Part shown: piece by piece, positions 53,839 through 64,000 of the stretch
Layout: each line of letters opens with the position of its first letter
Numbering within the stretch: the first letter of the stretch is position 1
Source of the DNA: Ixodes scapularis
Taxonomy: Eukaryota > Arthropoda > Arachnida > Ixodida > Ixodidae
NCBI RefSeq assembly: GCF_016920785.2
Contig: NW_024609846.1
Span: forward strand, 107,932,831-107,996,830
Length of the DNA stretch: 64,000 nucleotides
Direction of reading: 5' to 3'
Made by a program: the position numbers and the translations under genes
Notes under the pieces: generated by a model
Databases searched by the model: none
What the model saw: only the letters and a program-made list of their open reading frames with translations
What the model was told of the DNA's origin: nothing

Positions 53839-55004
53839 CAGTGTTGCCAGGTCTACTGATTTATCAGTAGATCTACTGATTTTGTTCCGGGTCTACTGAT
53901 TCACTGAAAAAGAAGAAAATCTACTGACTTTTTTTTAGTAAACATATTAAAAATTTATTATATGGCCCCTTCAGTTCCCAGTGTCGCCCATCAAAGGAAA
54001 CTCATAATGTACCAGAATTAAAAACGAAGCACTGGCTAGATGGCCCAGAAACCCGTCCTATTCGAGTGACGTAGCCGTATATTCATCTATCTATTCACCC
54101 AGAGCAGGTTCGGTAGGTTGGGCAGGTTCGACGGTGACATCCGGGCCAGAGCTTTGGTCAGTCTATGATCTCGCCGTAACGTCCCTCTGCCGAGTGAGCC
54201 AATCAGCCCGCGGCGCAGAGCGAGAGGTGTTTGCGCATGCGCCTGAACTCTCGGCTGCTCCTATACAATCTACTAGAATAGCTTCGAGTTGAACGGAGAG
54301 AGCCGCAATTTTCATTCATTCGTTCGGCGGAATGCATTAGATCGACATCCAAATTTCAGTTATTTTCTTTTATTCGGCAGGCTGTGGCAAGAAAATGATA
54401 TAATCCTATTCCTCGGTGGCTTAAAAAGCTAACGAATGAAGTTTCTCCACGTTTGAACGCAAACTTTGGGTCAGGCGAAAAAGAAATAAGCCCGTAGCAG
54501 ACGACGCGTAGCCTCAACAGTGCTCCGGACCAACAGCGTTGCTTCAAAAACCTTCCACAGCCCAGTAAGGAAAGATGGCAGCATGCAGAGGACTTCCATT
54601 GGACATGTTCGCGCGCACTTGCCTGAGCGTCTTGTTTCGGTTTCGTTTCAATAATAGCGACAGGTGAACGTCGCACGGTCGCCTTCATCTGTGATCCCAA
54701 AAGTGCCTCAGTCTCGATTTCAAAGAATAATCCTCGAAACAGTCAATAATGACTAAAACAAAAACATTTATGGTGCCATTTTAATTTGTCCTTCTTATAA
54801 AGTTACTCGAGAACTGGTCTTGTTTTTTTCTTTCATTTTTATTTGTGTTTATTACCATGTTATTTGTTACTCTATACTATTTCTTCCAATATATCAAAAC
54901 ATGGCAAAACCCACATTTCGTGGAATTTACTGATTTTTGAGCAAATCTACTGACTTTTTGGGGATCAATCTGCTGACTTTTTTTTTCTCCATCTGGCAAC
55001 ACTG
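53839..55004. mobile_element. hAT-type non-autonomous element, 1.17 kb
   Basis: Ends CAGTGTTGCCAGG and TCTGGCAACACTG, flanked by an exact 8-bp duplication TCTCCGAG (53831-53838 and 55005-55012). Sub-terminal TCTACTGA(T/C)TTT occurs about five times at the left end and two to three times at the right. There is no transposase frame. Confidence 0.9.
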
Positions 55005-55065
55005 TCTCCGAGTCAGTTTAGTTTTGTTCTTCGCGCCCGTCGCACGGTCGGTTGGCGCTCGACCG

Positions 55066-55735
55066 GCTGCGACGTTCGCGCTGCGCGCGCACGGATATAC
55101 TGACGCGCCCATCGTTGCCCTGGATGGATACCCACTGACCTCGGCTTTGAATCTTTATTTAGTGTGAAGCTGCCGACCCATTGCACTTTGGCTCGGCATC
55201 TGGATGCGCTTGGCGCTGGTGTGCTTGGTGACAATACTTGGACAACTCGGATACCGCTTGCCCGCCGGAACTTCCCGATGCACTCCAACACTGGATACTG
55301 TGCTTGTGCGTGCTGTGTGTGTGTGTGTTCCGTGCACCGTGTTTGGTGACGACGCACGCCTTGCATTCATTGTCTGTTGCAGTCAGCGGCAGCGCTTCGA
55401 CAGTTTCGATTCTTCTCCGCTCCCGTCGGACTGCCGGCCGGCGGCGACGTTCGCGCTGCGGGCGCACGGATACTGACGCGCCCATCGTTGCCCTGGATGG
55501 ATACCCACTGACCTCGGCTTTGAATCTTTATATAGTGTGAAGCTGCCGACCCATTGCACTTTGGCTCGGCATCTGGATGCGCTGGTGCGCTTGGTGACAA
55601 TACTTGGACAACTCGGATACCGCTTGCCCGCCGGAAGTTCCCGACGCACTCAACACTAGATACTGTGCTTGTGCGTGCTGTGTTTGTGTTCCGTGCACTG
55701 TTTAATGACGACGCGACGCCGCCTGGACGACCGTG
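55066..55735. repeat. Tandem duplication, period about 373 bp
   Basis: GCGACGTTCGCGCTGCG, CCATCGTTGCCCTGGATGG, GAAGCTGCCGACCCATTGC and GACAACTCGGATACCGC recur in order in 55069-55345 and 55442-55715. The second copy has short deletions. Open frames exist in several phases and none is convincing. Confidence 0.8.
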
Positions 55736-55817
55736 TGTGCCGCCTTAATTACCGCTGCGCTCACCACTGGACTCTACAGAAGTCTTTCGTGCGATGCCCT
55801 TAGCCGTTACAAGCGAG

Positions 55818-58800
55818 CAGAGTGTCGAACCGATATTTTTATCGGTTCGGTTCGGGTTCGGGTTCACGGCTTTCGGTTCAGTTCCGGTTCAGTTCCGGGG
55901 CGAAAAAATAACGGTTCAGACCGGTTCGAACCGGTTCGAACCGGTTTGAACCGCTAAATTTAGAATATATTTTCTGCGTTGTTCTGTCAATAGGCACTAT
56001 TTAGGCCATGAAACTAACTGCTGTAAACAATCTGATTTTTGCGAGTACCTATTTCTTTAGAATTTCACGAATCGCCTACAATTCGCGAAAAATGGGTCCA
56101 GCGAACAATTTCGGTAAAATGTAAACAGATTGAAATTTATAGTGAGATTCCACCGCGCCGAGAAAATTACAACCCACGAATTATTCCAAAACTTCAGCTT
56201 TGACCTAAATCGCGAAATATTGAGCCCACGAAAAATAAGTCGTTTACAGTATATAGTTTTCTTTTTTTTTATCGTTTGTTCAATCCAGTTTTATTTTCAG
56301 GTACAAAAATTATAAAATTCTGTTATTTATACCTACACAACAAGAAAGGAAAATCTCCATTAACATACCAAACGTCGTGTTTATACGACTCAACATCCCT
56401 TCGTTTACCAGAGTCACATACATTGTACCTGAATCGAAATGTTTTCGCGAAGTGAAGTAGGTTGCCTAAAATACCCGTAACAGGTACAACTTTGTATCGC
56501 AGTATTAGATGTTGAATCGTGGTTTTGCCCTTGAACTAAGAAATTAATTACAGTGAATAAAATCATGAAATGGGCACCTCGTCGCCATATATACCATAAA
56601 ATGTGTTTTACGGAATACGTTTCACAATATATATATGACGACGAGACGACTGATCTTAAGGCAATATAATTTTAAGAATGTCACGAAAGTCACGGGACAA
56701 GTCCTTCCACTATATTTTATAAAAACACTAAGCGACAATCGCAATGCTTGTTTTTTTTCTAACTAGCATTGTTTGCTCTCAGCACCATGATGCGGGCGAC
56801 GAATCATGCGAAAAGGAGTGGCTGAAATTGTTCACTCTAACCTATGAGCACCTTCGTACTGAGATCGAATCTGACCTAAAACAGTGCTTACCCATGCGAA
56901 CATTTTTTATATTGGATAAACTGGCATAGCCTGGTTCTGAGGTTTGCTCTTGACAAAATACCGGTCAATTTAATTTGCAAATAAGCATCACCCTCTCTAA
57001 TTTATGATTTTTGTCTAATAGAACAAAGTGGGATTTCATGCTCTACTCAATTCGGAAGCTACTTAATTGCACACTTTCTGAGAGTTTAAGTGTGCAATCG
57101 TCATAGTTCCATCATTCGTTCCAGTAAAAAAAGGCGATAATAAAAACACATAAAAAACGCAATAATAAACTTCTATATATTTGAGAAGTTATATATGCGT
57201 GAGGAACACATATAGTTATTTAAATTAGCTTCCAAATAAAAAAAAAACAATAACATTATTTAAAGCTTTTCCAAAGCACCTATAACCTGTCTATAGAGGA
57301 TAAAAGCGCCGAAAAAGATTTGCAGAACATCTTTCAGATAATTTAAAAGTGCATTGACTTATATATCTTTGAGGTGAGGATCTTCTATTTATGCTGCCAA
57401 ATCTTCAGACAGGAATTAAGTATATTTGTATTATCATCGATAAATTTGACTTTATGAAGCTCACATAACCGCCTGAGACCGACACGGAAGGACGATACTC
57501 GAAAATACGCCAGCTGTTGTCTTCGGCAACGTGCTTTTGTTAGCTGTTTTGCAGTGTAAAATACTGGGTTGCAGGGTATGCCAAAAAACACTGTGGTCAC
57601 ATGATATATCGCAAGGCAAATACACGAAATGTGTAGAAATAAGGAGATGACGCGCAATTTTTTCTAAATAATCCCTTACACAACGCTTTACTGCAGAAAG
57701 AGATGCATAGAAATGCATAAAATGATATTCCTAATTAAACATAGATTCCTCGAAGGGCAAATGAAGATTTTTAAAATCCTAATATAAGTCACTTTAGGCA
57801 TCAGCTTGCCTCAGCTCGAAACGTCGCGAGATACTACTAATGTTATCTTAGGTTTTACGTGCCCTGGTATTGGGACCTTACTTCACGACCCTGTTCTTTA
57901 TCAGTCATGTGCTGCAACATTTCATTAGGCTGCCGTATATCATCGCGAGACTGCTATAAATACTACACAACTTTACACCTTGGACGTGTACTGCTAGTGT
58001 TGCGAACGTCGCACTTCACCAGAAAGCTGAAGTATTTAACATGGTTTGCACGTGACGTAATCGCACTAGATACTGGTTGTCATTGCGAGTTGTTCTTGCT
58101 GAGAATATCAAATCCGATGGGGCAAAATGCACGCTGCAAAATTTTCGCGCTCAGTGCAAGCTATGTATTTGAGAGGCACACATTTTTCTTGTTGGTGCAT
58201 CGTCGTTAGACACGGCGAGAGTATCTGGCGCGGCGAAAACGTTCTTTCTGGCAAGAGTGTTTTTACAAATAAAAGTTGTACCAACTACCGATCTGTCACT
58301 ATCGTTTCCAGGCCACGATTTCTAGTCTGCGCCGAAAGTGCGCGGTAGAGGAGTCTTTACGACACAGTGTGCTTTAAAACTACCCCCCTCCCCACTCCCT
58401 TTTTTTTAGTTGCTCCTCAAGATACTTTTTATTCCTCAGGGATTGCCTGCTCCGTATTGAGTGGTGTTCACTCGACAATTATATTTGTGGCACTCGTTAA
58501 CAGTAATTCTTCCTTGCTTTTACTTTGCACCAAACTGTGAAGGTTAAATAAAATACAGGGCGGTCGAAACTTGGAGAACTTGAGAACGACACTCCTGTGA
58601 GACTTAGAGCGGCTGCCAACGTTTGGCTATCCCCGTGAGACCACTAGGATCTTTCTTTTCTGCTATCCCTCACGTACACACTAATAGTTCCATGTAACGT
58701 CGGACTAATACGTCGCATTTAGACCCTTTAACACTTCTATTCTCGGTACAACTTTCTGAGGCAGTTCAGCAATAACGAAAACATGTTTGGGAGCCTCAAT

Positions 58801-60018
58801 GGTGTGCATACATGTAAAATGGGCCGTGCAGCATTTTTTTTACCTTCAGTTCAATAAATACCGCCAAGTTGTAATCCCTGACGTTGATAACTTGCAAAAG
58901 CATCCATTAGTTTGTTCCTCCGAGAAATGAGAGACAGTCGAAAGAAAGAAATGAAACAGCTTTCCCCTCCTCAACTCGCAATTAGAACTATCAGCCACGT
59001 GATCTGATCCTAATATATGCAGCGTCAGTGTTTATCATAGTCATAAGCAGGGTTGGCAAAGCGAAGCATGGGCTAACCTTCAGATATGGTTTTAGTTGGG
59101 CTATAATGTGGCCCGAGCCCCACTAAAGCGACAAACAGAAACAAACGACAGCGGCTAGCCTTAAACCAGAGTATTTCACGATTTGACAGGCTTTGTAGAA
59201 TAAAGAAGGCTATGCTCAAACACGAGTATCATGCACACGATGGTACGATTTGCAGTCTTGTAAACACTCCTGCTAACTTCGCGAGCACCGAACAACTCAA
59301 AGCCATATAAAGGTACCATCGCGAACATGCTGCATGTGTCTGAGGCTTGTCGCTTTCGTTTGCTTCTGCTTCTAGCTCTAGTGGAACTCGGGCCCATCAT
59401 AATCTTTGAGTTGAACACGAGCCGTTACCCGAATGTTTGGCGATACTGGTTGTCATGAACCAGAGCATTTGACTCGGGATCGTGACAATCGGGTACATCA
59501 TGGTGTCACGGGACTCTCAGTGCGAAGTTGTGATGTCATGTGACGTCACGGTATCAACAACGTTAATAGATCTAGCGACGTCCTCAATTTGAATCGAATT
59601 TACGCGGTGAGTCACGTGACGTCACGGGGTCACGTGATGTGACATTACTTGACAGCATGTCTTGACATTATGACGTCACGTGACGATGTGACACATGGCT
59701 ATTCATAGTGCCAATAAGAAAGCGCCGCAAAAAACCAGGATTTATTATACATTGGAATTCTGTATATGACGATTTGATCAATACTTACAGGAATTCACGT
59801 GCCAATTTTTTATTCCCAAATAATAAATTTGTAATACTAACAAAAAAAAATTACCGTGAACCGTTTTGAACCGGTTACCGTTATATTTTTTTCCGGTTCC
59901 GTTCCGGTTCAGTTCCAAGATGGCGGCGAAGATTTCGGTTCGGTTCAGTTCCGGTTCGGCTAAAAATAACGGTTCTGTTCCGGTTTTCGGTTCGGTTCGG
60001 TTCCGGTTCGACACCCTG
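55818..60018. mobile_element. hAT-type element, 4.2 kb, no intact transposase
   Basis: Ends CAGAGTGTCGAACCG and CGGTTCGACACCCTG, with an exact 8-bp duplication CAAGCGAG at 55810-55817 and 60019-60026. Both ends carry dense CGGTTCGGTTC / GAACCGG sub-terminal repeats. The interior is AT-rich with only short frames, so it is non-autonomous or fully decayed. Confidence 0.88.
59515..59700. promoter_or_regulatory. Cluster of TGACGTCA and CACGTG motifs
   Basis: Three TGACGTCA (CRE-like) and several CACGTG or TCACGTGA motifs lie within about 185 bp inside the hAT-type element. The motif content is plain; any activity is inference. Confidence 0.45.
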
Positions 60019-60300
60019 CAAGCGAGAGATCGTCGCGATTTCAGACCCAGTCCGCCTGGGTCTAAAATCGCGACGATCTCTCGGTCGTAACGGCTAAGGG
60101 CATAACACGAAATTCTTTTGTAGAGTCCAGTGGTGAGCGCAGCGGGAGCTCTGCGGTGCACCGCCTGGGTTTAAAATTAGAGCTGGAAATGCGCGGTTCC
60201 AGGCTGGATACAAACTGGTGCCCCAATTTCGGGTCTAGGCGGAACCGGCATTTTTCATTCCGGCCTGAATCTGACATTTTCGCGCGGGTTCCCCCCAAAA

Positions 60301-60436
60301 ATAAATGTCGCTACTGCTGTGTGAAAGACTGTCACAGTCACGAAGGCGACTCAAGCGTCAAACTATACCGCTTCCCCTCGAGATCTTCGGAAATGACACG
60401 GCGACAGAAGTGGATCACTGCAGTGCGACGCATCAG
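60301..60436 (+). CDS. THAP-domain exon (partial)
   Basis: Encodes CRYCCVKDCHSHEGDSSVKL, YRFPSRSSEMTRRQKWITAV and RR, the first part of a THAP zinc finger (C-x4-C, then the hydrophobic FP and W positions), ending at CATCAG|GTAAGT. THAP domains bind DNA in host proteins and in P-element-type transposases. The frame is open upstream to 60156, but no ATG near the expected start lies in frame, so the exon may begin at an acceptor upstream. The exon with the remaining Cys and His was not found before 64000. Confidence 0.68.
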
Positions 60437-61759
60437 GTAAGTAAATTCTACAGTAATTGTTGCTGTTGAAGTGCACGAAAATAGATGTGCAGGCTTGGAA
60501 AGTGGTCCGACGAACTCGTTTTGCAGACTACTCAGCAAAATAACAATTTTATACAAGTTGTTCTACGAGTCACTAGACACCACATAGGGAAATACGATAG
60601 AAAAAAATGGGCCGATTGTTGCTTCGCTGTGACGTCCAGAATCAGGCGATCAGGCCTTTAAGAAGCGTGAGGCCCGTCCCGGTAGTCGTAGTTGTATGTG
60701 CGCATAGCCGTTCGGCACACGCGCGGTCGTAACCAAAACCTTCCAAACCTGCGCGTTCTCAAATAGTAAATTTTCGTAGCACATAAAGCTTTGTTTGTTT
60801 TGGCAACCAAATTTAATGCTAAATCTGGTAACAAATGTGAAGGCATGCAGAAAGCAGGATGCGTAAGTTTTTCTTTAGAAAAAGCTCAAGTGAAGCGTAA
60901 ATATTCTTCTCACATGTGCACTTTGTTGCCTGTCACCTTTTCACACCAGGCTTGCATATCACAGTACCGCCATTGTAACGTGCATACTGTTCTCTAGCAT
61001 GCAGAGTATGTTTCTAATCACTCACATTATCTAGCCGGGGGTGAGCTCGAGGAAACAGGAAGAGCATGCCGCACCAGGCTGGGGCCGCGCAGGAACGATG
61101 GAGCCGTTCTGGCTGGTCTGGCTCATGGCGACTCCTGGAGCGTTCCGCCAGCGAGGTTCGGATCAGGACCGGCGGAAACGGCGAGCCCTGGCCATACCGG
61201 CCTAGGCCATGACGATCCCGGAGTGGTTCCGCATCGAGACTCGGGCTGTGATAGCCCGGAACAGCTTGCCTACGCAGCGCTGGCGTGGGGAGGACGATCC
61301 GCGGACCTGGACACGGACTGCGACGGCGAGCTCTGAATAACGGGCGACAACCTGGCTCGGCGGGCTGGAGTGCCGGCTCTCGAAGACGAACAACTGGGAA
61401 GTATAGTAAACCGATTCGCGATCATCTCCTTGTATTGCGTCACTCCCTGGGAGACGAGCGATGCACATGCCGATCCCGCGGCGATTATTACAGAGCGACC
61501 CCACAAGTGGTGAAGACAACTCAAACTGGTGTCCAAATGACAACTCTAGAATATGCTTGCGGGCTAGCAATGCTGGGTAACAAAGACTTTCGAACTGATA
61601 GCCGCCCGGAAATTTTTCTTCTGTAAAGCTATACATTCAGGCTCTAATCGTTCACTGAAAGTAAAGCTACAAGTGTCTAAGCAGACCTAATAATGCGAAA
61701 TCCCCAAATCGTAATGCAACAAGCACAAAAAGAAACAAAGAAATATTTTTAATCCTTAC
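60437..61759. other. No gene recognised; GC-rich block at 61020-61560
   Basis: The GC-rich part has overlapping frames on both strands (61202-61636 minus, 61285-61626 plus). Both lack known motifs. It may be an old LTR or a CpG-rich upstream region. Confidence 0.45.
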
Positions 61760-61867
61760 CTTTTCTCCGATGACCGTTTTTTCCTTCGCGCTCAGCAGCT
61801 CGCTGCCGGGGCGAATTGCCCAGTGTGCACAGACGCCGCCGACGATTCCTAGCACTTCTGGCAACAT
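61760..61867 (-). CDS. First coding exon of an unidentified small protein
   Basis: ATG at 61867 and 36 codons to a strong donor GAAAAG|GTAAGG. The product begins MLPEVLGIVGGVCAHWAIRP and continues with SELLSAKEKTVIGEK: a hydrophobic N-terminal segment that could be a membrane anchor or mitochondrial-type leader. Composition and splice site favour a real exon. Later exons would lie further left on the minus strand and were not recognised. Confidence 0.5.
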
Positions 61868-61897
61868 GAAAGTTCTCCTTTCGTTTTTATTTTTATT

Positions 61898-61922
61898 AAC
61901 CCTTTAAGTACCTTAAAGGGTT
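61898..61922. repeat. Perfect 11-bp-arm palindrome near a start codon
   Basis: AACCCTTTAAG-TAC-CTTAAAGGGTT lies about 30 bp upstream of the minus-strand ATG at 61867. Its TTAAAGGG resembles the TTAA-element ends and may be an excision scar or solo terminus. Confidence 0.7.
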
Positions 61923-62049
61923 AAAAATTGTGTGTGTATTTTTAGGATACATTCAATATAAAAATAGTGTTTTTGGGACCCAAAGCAATACTCAAGCGAA
62001 ATATTTAACGTATCTTAGGAAATACAATTTCTGGTTTCGGTTTCGCGGT

Positions 62050-62480
62050 CTCGAATTTTCGCCGCGAGAGGTTTCCAGTATGGATGCCGCGAACTTTCTT
62101 CGATTCGACGTTTCGATGATCGAATCAAGCGGTTTCGAAAGGTTCGAAAAATTTCGAATTTTCGATCATTCCATATCGAGAAATTCGACGGAAGTCTAAT
62201 TGTTGAACTTATTAAACTAAGAAGTTCGACGCGTTTCGAATTTTCGAACTTATTACGCTGCAAAATTCGATGCTTTTTAAACTTTCAAACTTGATAGACT
62301 AAAAAATTCTATGATTTTCGAACTTTCGAACTTTTTGCACTAAAAAGTCGGAAGCTTTTCAAACTTTCGAACATCCTACGCTAAGAAAATCGATAATTTT
62401 CGAACTTTCAAACTTATGAATCTAAAAAATTCGAAGATTGTCGAACTCTCGATTCCTGAAAAGTGAAAAATTCGACGAAC
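62050..62480. repeat. TTCGAA-rich minisatellite, about 60-bp units
   Basis: Degenerate units with 'ttcgaactttcgaactt', a short AT spacer and 'aaaattcgatgattt' repeat about six to seven times. The sequence is unusually dense in TTCGAA, CGAACTT and ATTCGA. Confidence 0.75.
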
Positions 62481-63730
62481 GTCGAGCTTGTATTGTAAAA
62501 GTTCGAAGTTCGTCGAGCCTCGAAAGAACGGCGGGCGGTTTCATTTGGATTCAAGCAGTGAGTTACATTCGTAATTTTTTTTTTCGCTATTTTACTTGGG
62601 GTGCCGCATTCCTTGCGAAAGACAATGCCGTTTATTTCAATCATCTGGCATGCTTGGTTTTAGAAAAATAGATTCCCGAAGGAGCGGGGAAGGACGACGG
62701 GTTTTTGACAATTGTCGTTTGTGCCATATTTGAAGCGCGCTATAGCCGAAGCTATTTATGATAGAGATGTAAAACGTTTTAAGAATTATCTATATATAGC
62801 CTAGGTGAGTGTCGTCTTACGATATGATTATTGTTGTTCAAGACGAGTTTCGAATGAATATCCAAAACATGTACCTACGGACAATTATGCCCTAAACTTG
62901 GTATTTTTTTTCGCCTACATTGTTTGGGTGTCGCATTTAAATTAACACCAGAGACAGCACATATCATTACCATCTGCAGAATACAAAATAATGTATTTAT
63001 TGTTCTTTTATTAACGTTGAGGAATAAATTTACTCATGGGGGAAGATTTCTAAAATTGTTCAAGTTGAGCGCGTCATAGAAACAAAATATATATTTTTTC
63101 TCATTTTACGTTCTTGGGACCTGTTTCTTTTGGCCTGTACACATTTTGGTAGGAGAGACTTGTTTCATAGTTCTGGGCCTTTGAATATGCAAGAATAGAA
63201 CACTTCCGGCGGGTTCTTGATAGTTTTTTTTTCTCTGCAGCTATTCATTTTTGCATTTATTGTTATGTTTATTTATTGATTATTTTTTACCAATGGGACA
63301 GTTATTTAGGTCGAAAAGACATAGCTTTGAACTTTCGAGCCACCGAGCATGTGACGAGTAGTGCCTCCTGACAACGAGTTTCTAAAGGCTTGTTCACACA
63401 TGCAGCGGAGCGCTACAAGCATAGGGCTGACCTCGTGCTAAGCAGGTGCCGACGGGAGCGTTCACCAGCTTTGTATCGCACCGTCAAAACTGTTGCTCAT
63501 GGCATACGATAACTACCTGACGGCACGTGAGCAGCGTTACATCAGCGCTTCGCTGCATGTGAGAACCGGCCTTAACAATGACCATCTAGGCAATCTTTTA
63601 TGCAGTGAAGAGCGACAGTAGCTATACATATGCATAAATAATCTAAGATTAAAATAAGCTCGACCATGCTCTCTTTCCCCGTATTGTTTTCTTCGAAGTC
63701 CGAAATATCTGGGAGGGGGGCGGGGGAGAG
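62481..63730. other. Non-coding stretch, no gene recognised
   Basis: AT-rich, short frames only. Confidence 0.55.
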
Positions 63731-63737
63731 ACTGGAG

Positions 63738-63779
63738 CCCCCCCCCCCCCTTCCCCCGCCCCCCCCCCCCCCCCCCCCG
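63738..63779 (-). repeat. Long C runs (G-quadruplex potential on minus strand)
   Basis: Runs of about 13, 5 and 20 C. They create a poly-Pro frame on one strand and poly-Gly on the other. Run length is likely unreliable. Confidence 0.85.
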
Positions 63780-64000
63780 CTTTTCCTCTTCCGACGCCAC
63801 TGGTATGGTATAACGCTCCTCGACCTTAAGTTGCGTCAGCTTCTGTGCTCTTTGCTCGGCGTTTCTTCCGCCCCAGAAAATAAACCTCCAAAGCAATCAC
63901 AAACAAAAAATTGTCAAGGTGCAGGCGAGTTGGTGTATGTTGATCATGATGAAAAATCCCGAGACTGGGAGTGAAATTGGAAAGAAATAGTGTAAGAAGA

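Larger units (their letters stand above)
55752..60145. repeat. Foldback element split by an hAT-type insertion
   Basis: 55752-55817 plus 60027-60057 form one arm of about 97 bp (CCGCTGCGCTCACC... to GACCCAG). The other arm is about 60050-60145. Without the insertion they fold into a near-perfect palindrome with a loop of a few bases. Confidence 0.87.

Noticed and set aside
53666..53899. Poly-Gly ORF (and poly-Pro counterpart at 63666-63974)
   Set aside because: Created by long G or C runs; not coding.
61202..61636. 144-codon ORF (minus) and 113-codon ORF (plus) in a GC-rich block
   Set aside because: Both strands are open because stops are rare in GC-rich sequence; no domain supports either.

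Overview
This is arthropod nuclear DNA, most likely from a hard tick. Coding sequence is sparse and spliced, introns follow GT-AG, and the window is dominated by layered transposable elements: two LINEs, Penelope-like elements (PLEs), an EnSpm/CACTA-type transposase, hAT-type and TTAA elements, a large non-coding LTR element, SINEs and many foldbacks. The tick assignment rests on overall character (LINE architecture, an expanded BEND5-like family, PLE abundance) and is an inference.

Layout. 1-4.9 kb: non-coding sequence with hairpins, a SINE relic and a tandem duplication. 4.9-9.1 kb: a two-exon EnSpm/CACTA-like (Tnp2-type) transposase gene, about 905 codons with a 1.43 kb intron, disabled by two in-frame stops. 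10.4-22.9 kb, minus strand: a BEND5-like host gene whose exons join in phase (N-terminal BEND5 module, coiled coil, linker exons, BEN domain). One internal 66-bp exon lies in a tandem genomic duplication, and the second copy is split by a 4.3 kb LTR element (14425-18731) that has LTRs, PBS, PPT and a 4-bp target duplication but no recognisable gag or pol. The BEND5 first exon has a head-to-head inverted copy at 23.7 kb whose start codon has become GTG.

24.5-50.2 kb is the most complex part. LINE A (24.46-37.76 kb) is interrupted by a 10,237-bp element L (25974-36210) with termini CCCAGGYAGCAC and a TA target duplication; removing L plus one TA restores the LINE A reading frame. LINE B (38332-50168, 12-bp target duplication) is interrupted by element R (39674-48306), a truncated inverted relative of L. 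Together L and R look like a giant inverted repeat of about 9 kb arms with a 3.5 kb spacer. Each copy carries sub-terminal minisatellites built on GCCAAA/TTTGGC, an old PLE fragment, a 2.44 kb PLE nested in it with a 15-bp target duplication, and several small MITEs and foldbacks. L also carries a 631-bp TTAA element absent from R.

50.2-64 kb: a 1.8 kb relative of that TTAA element, an hAT-type MITE with an 8-bp duplication (53839-55004), a tandem duplication, a foldback split by a 4.2 kb hAT-type element (55818-60018, 8-bp duplication), one THAP-domain exon (plus), one short unidentified first coding exon (minus), and a TTCGAA-rich minisatellite.

The transposable elements are mostly dead. 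Credible host coding sequence is the BEND5-like gene, the small exon at 61.8 kb and possibly the THAP exon. All calls come from reading the sequence and ORF translations; no alignments were run.
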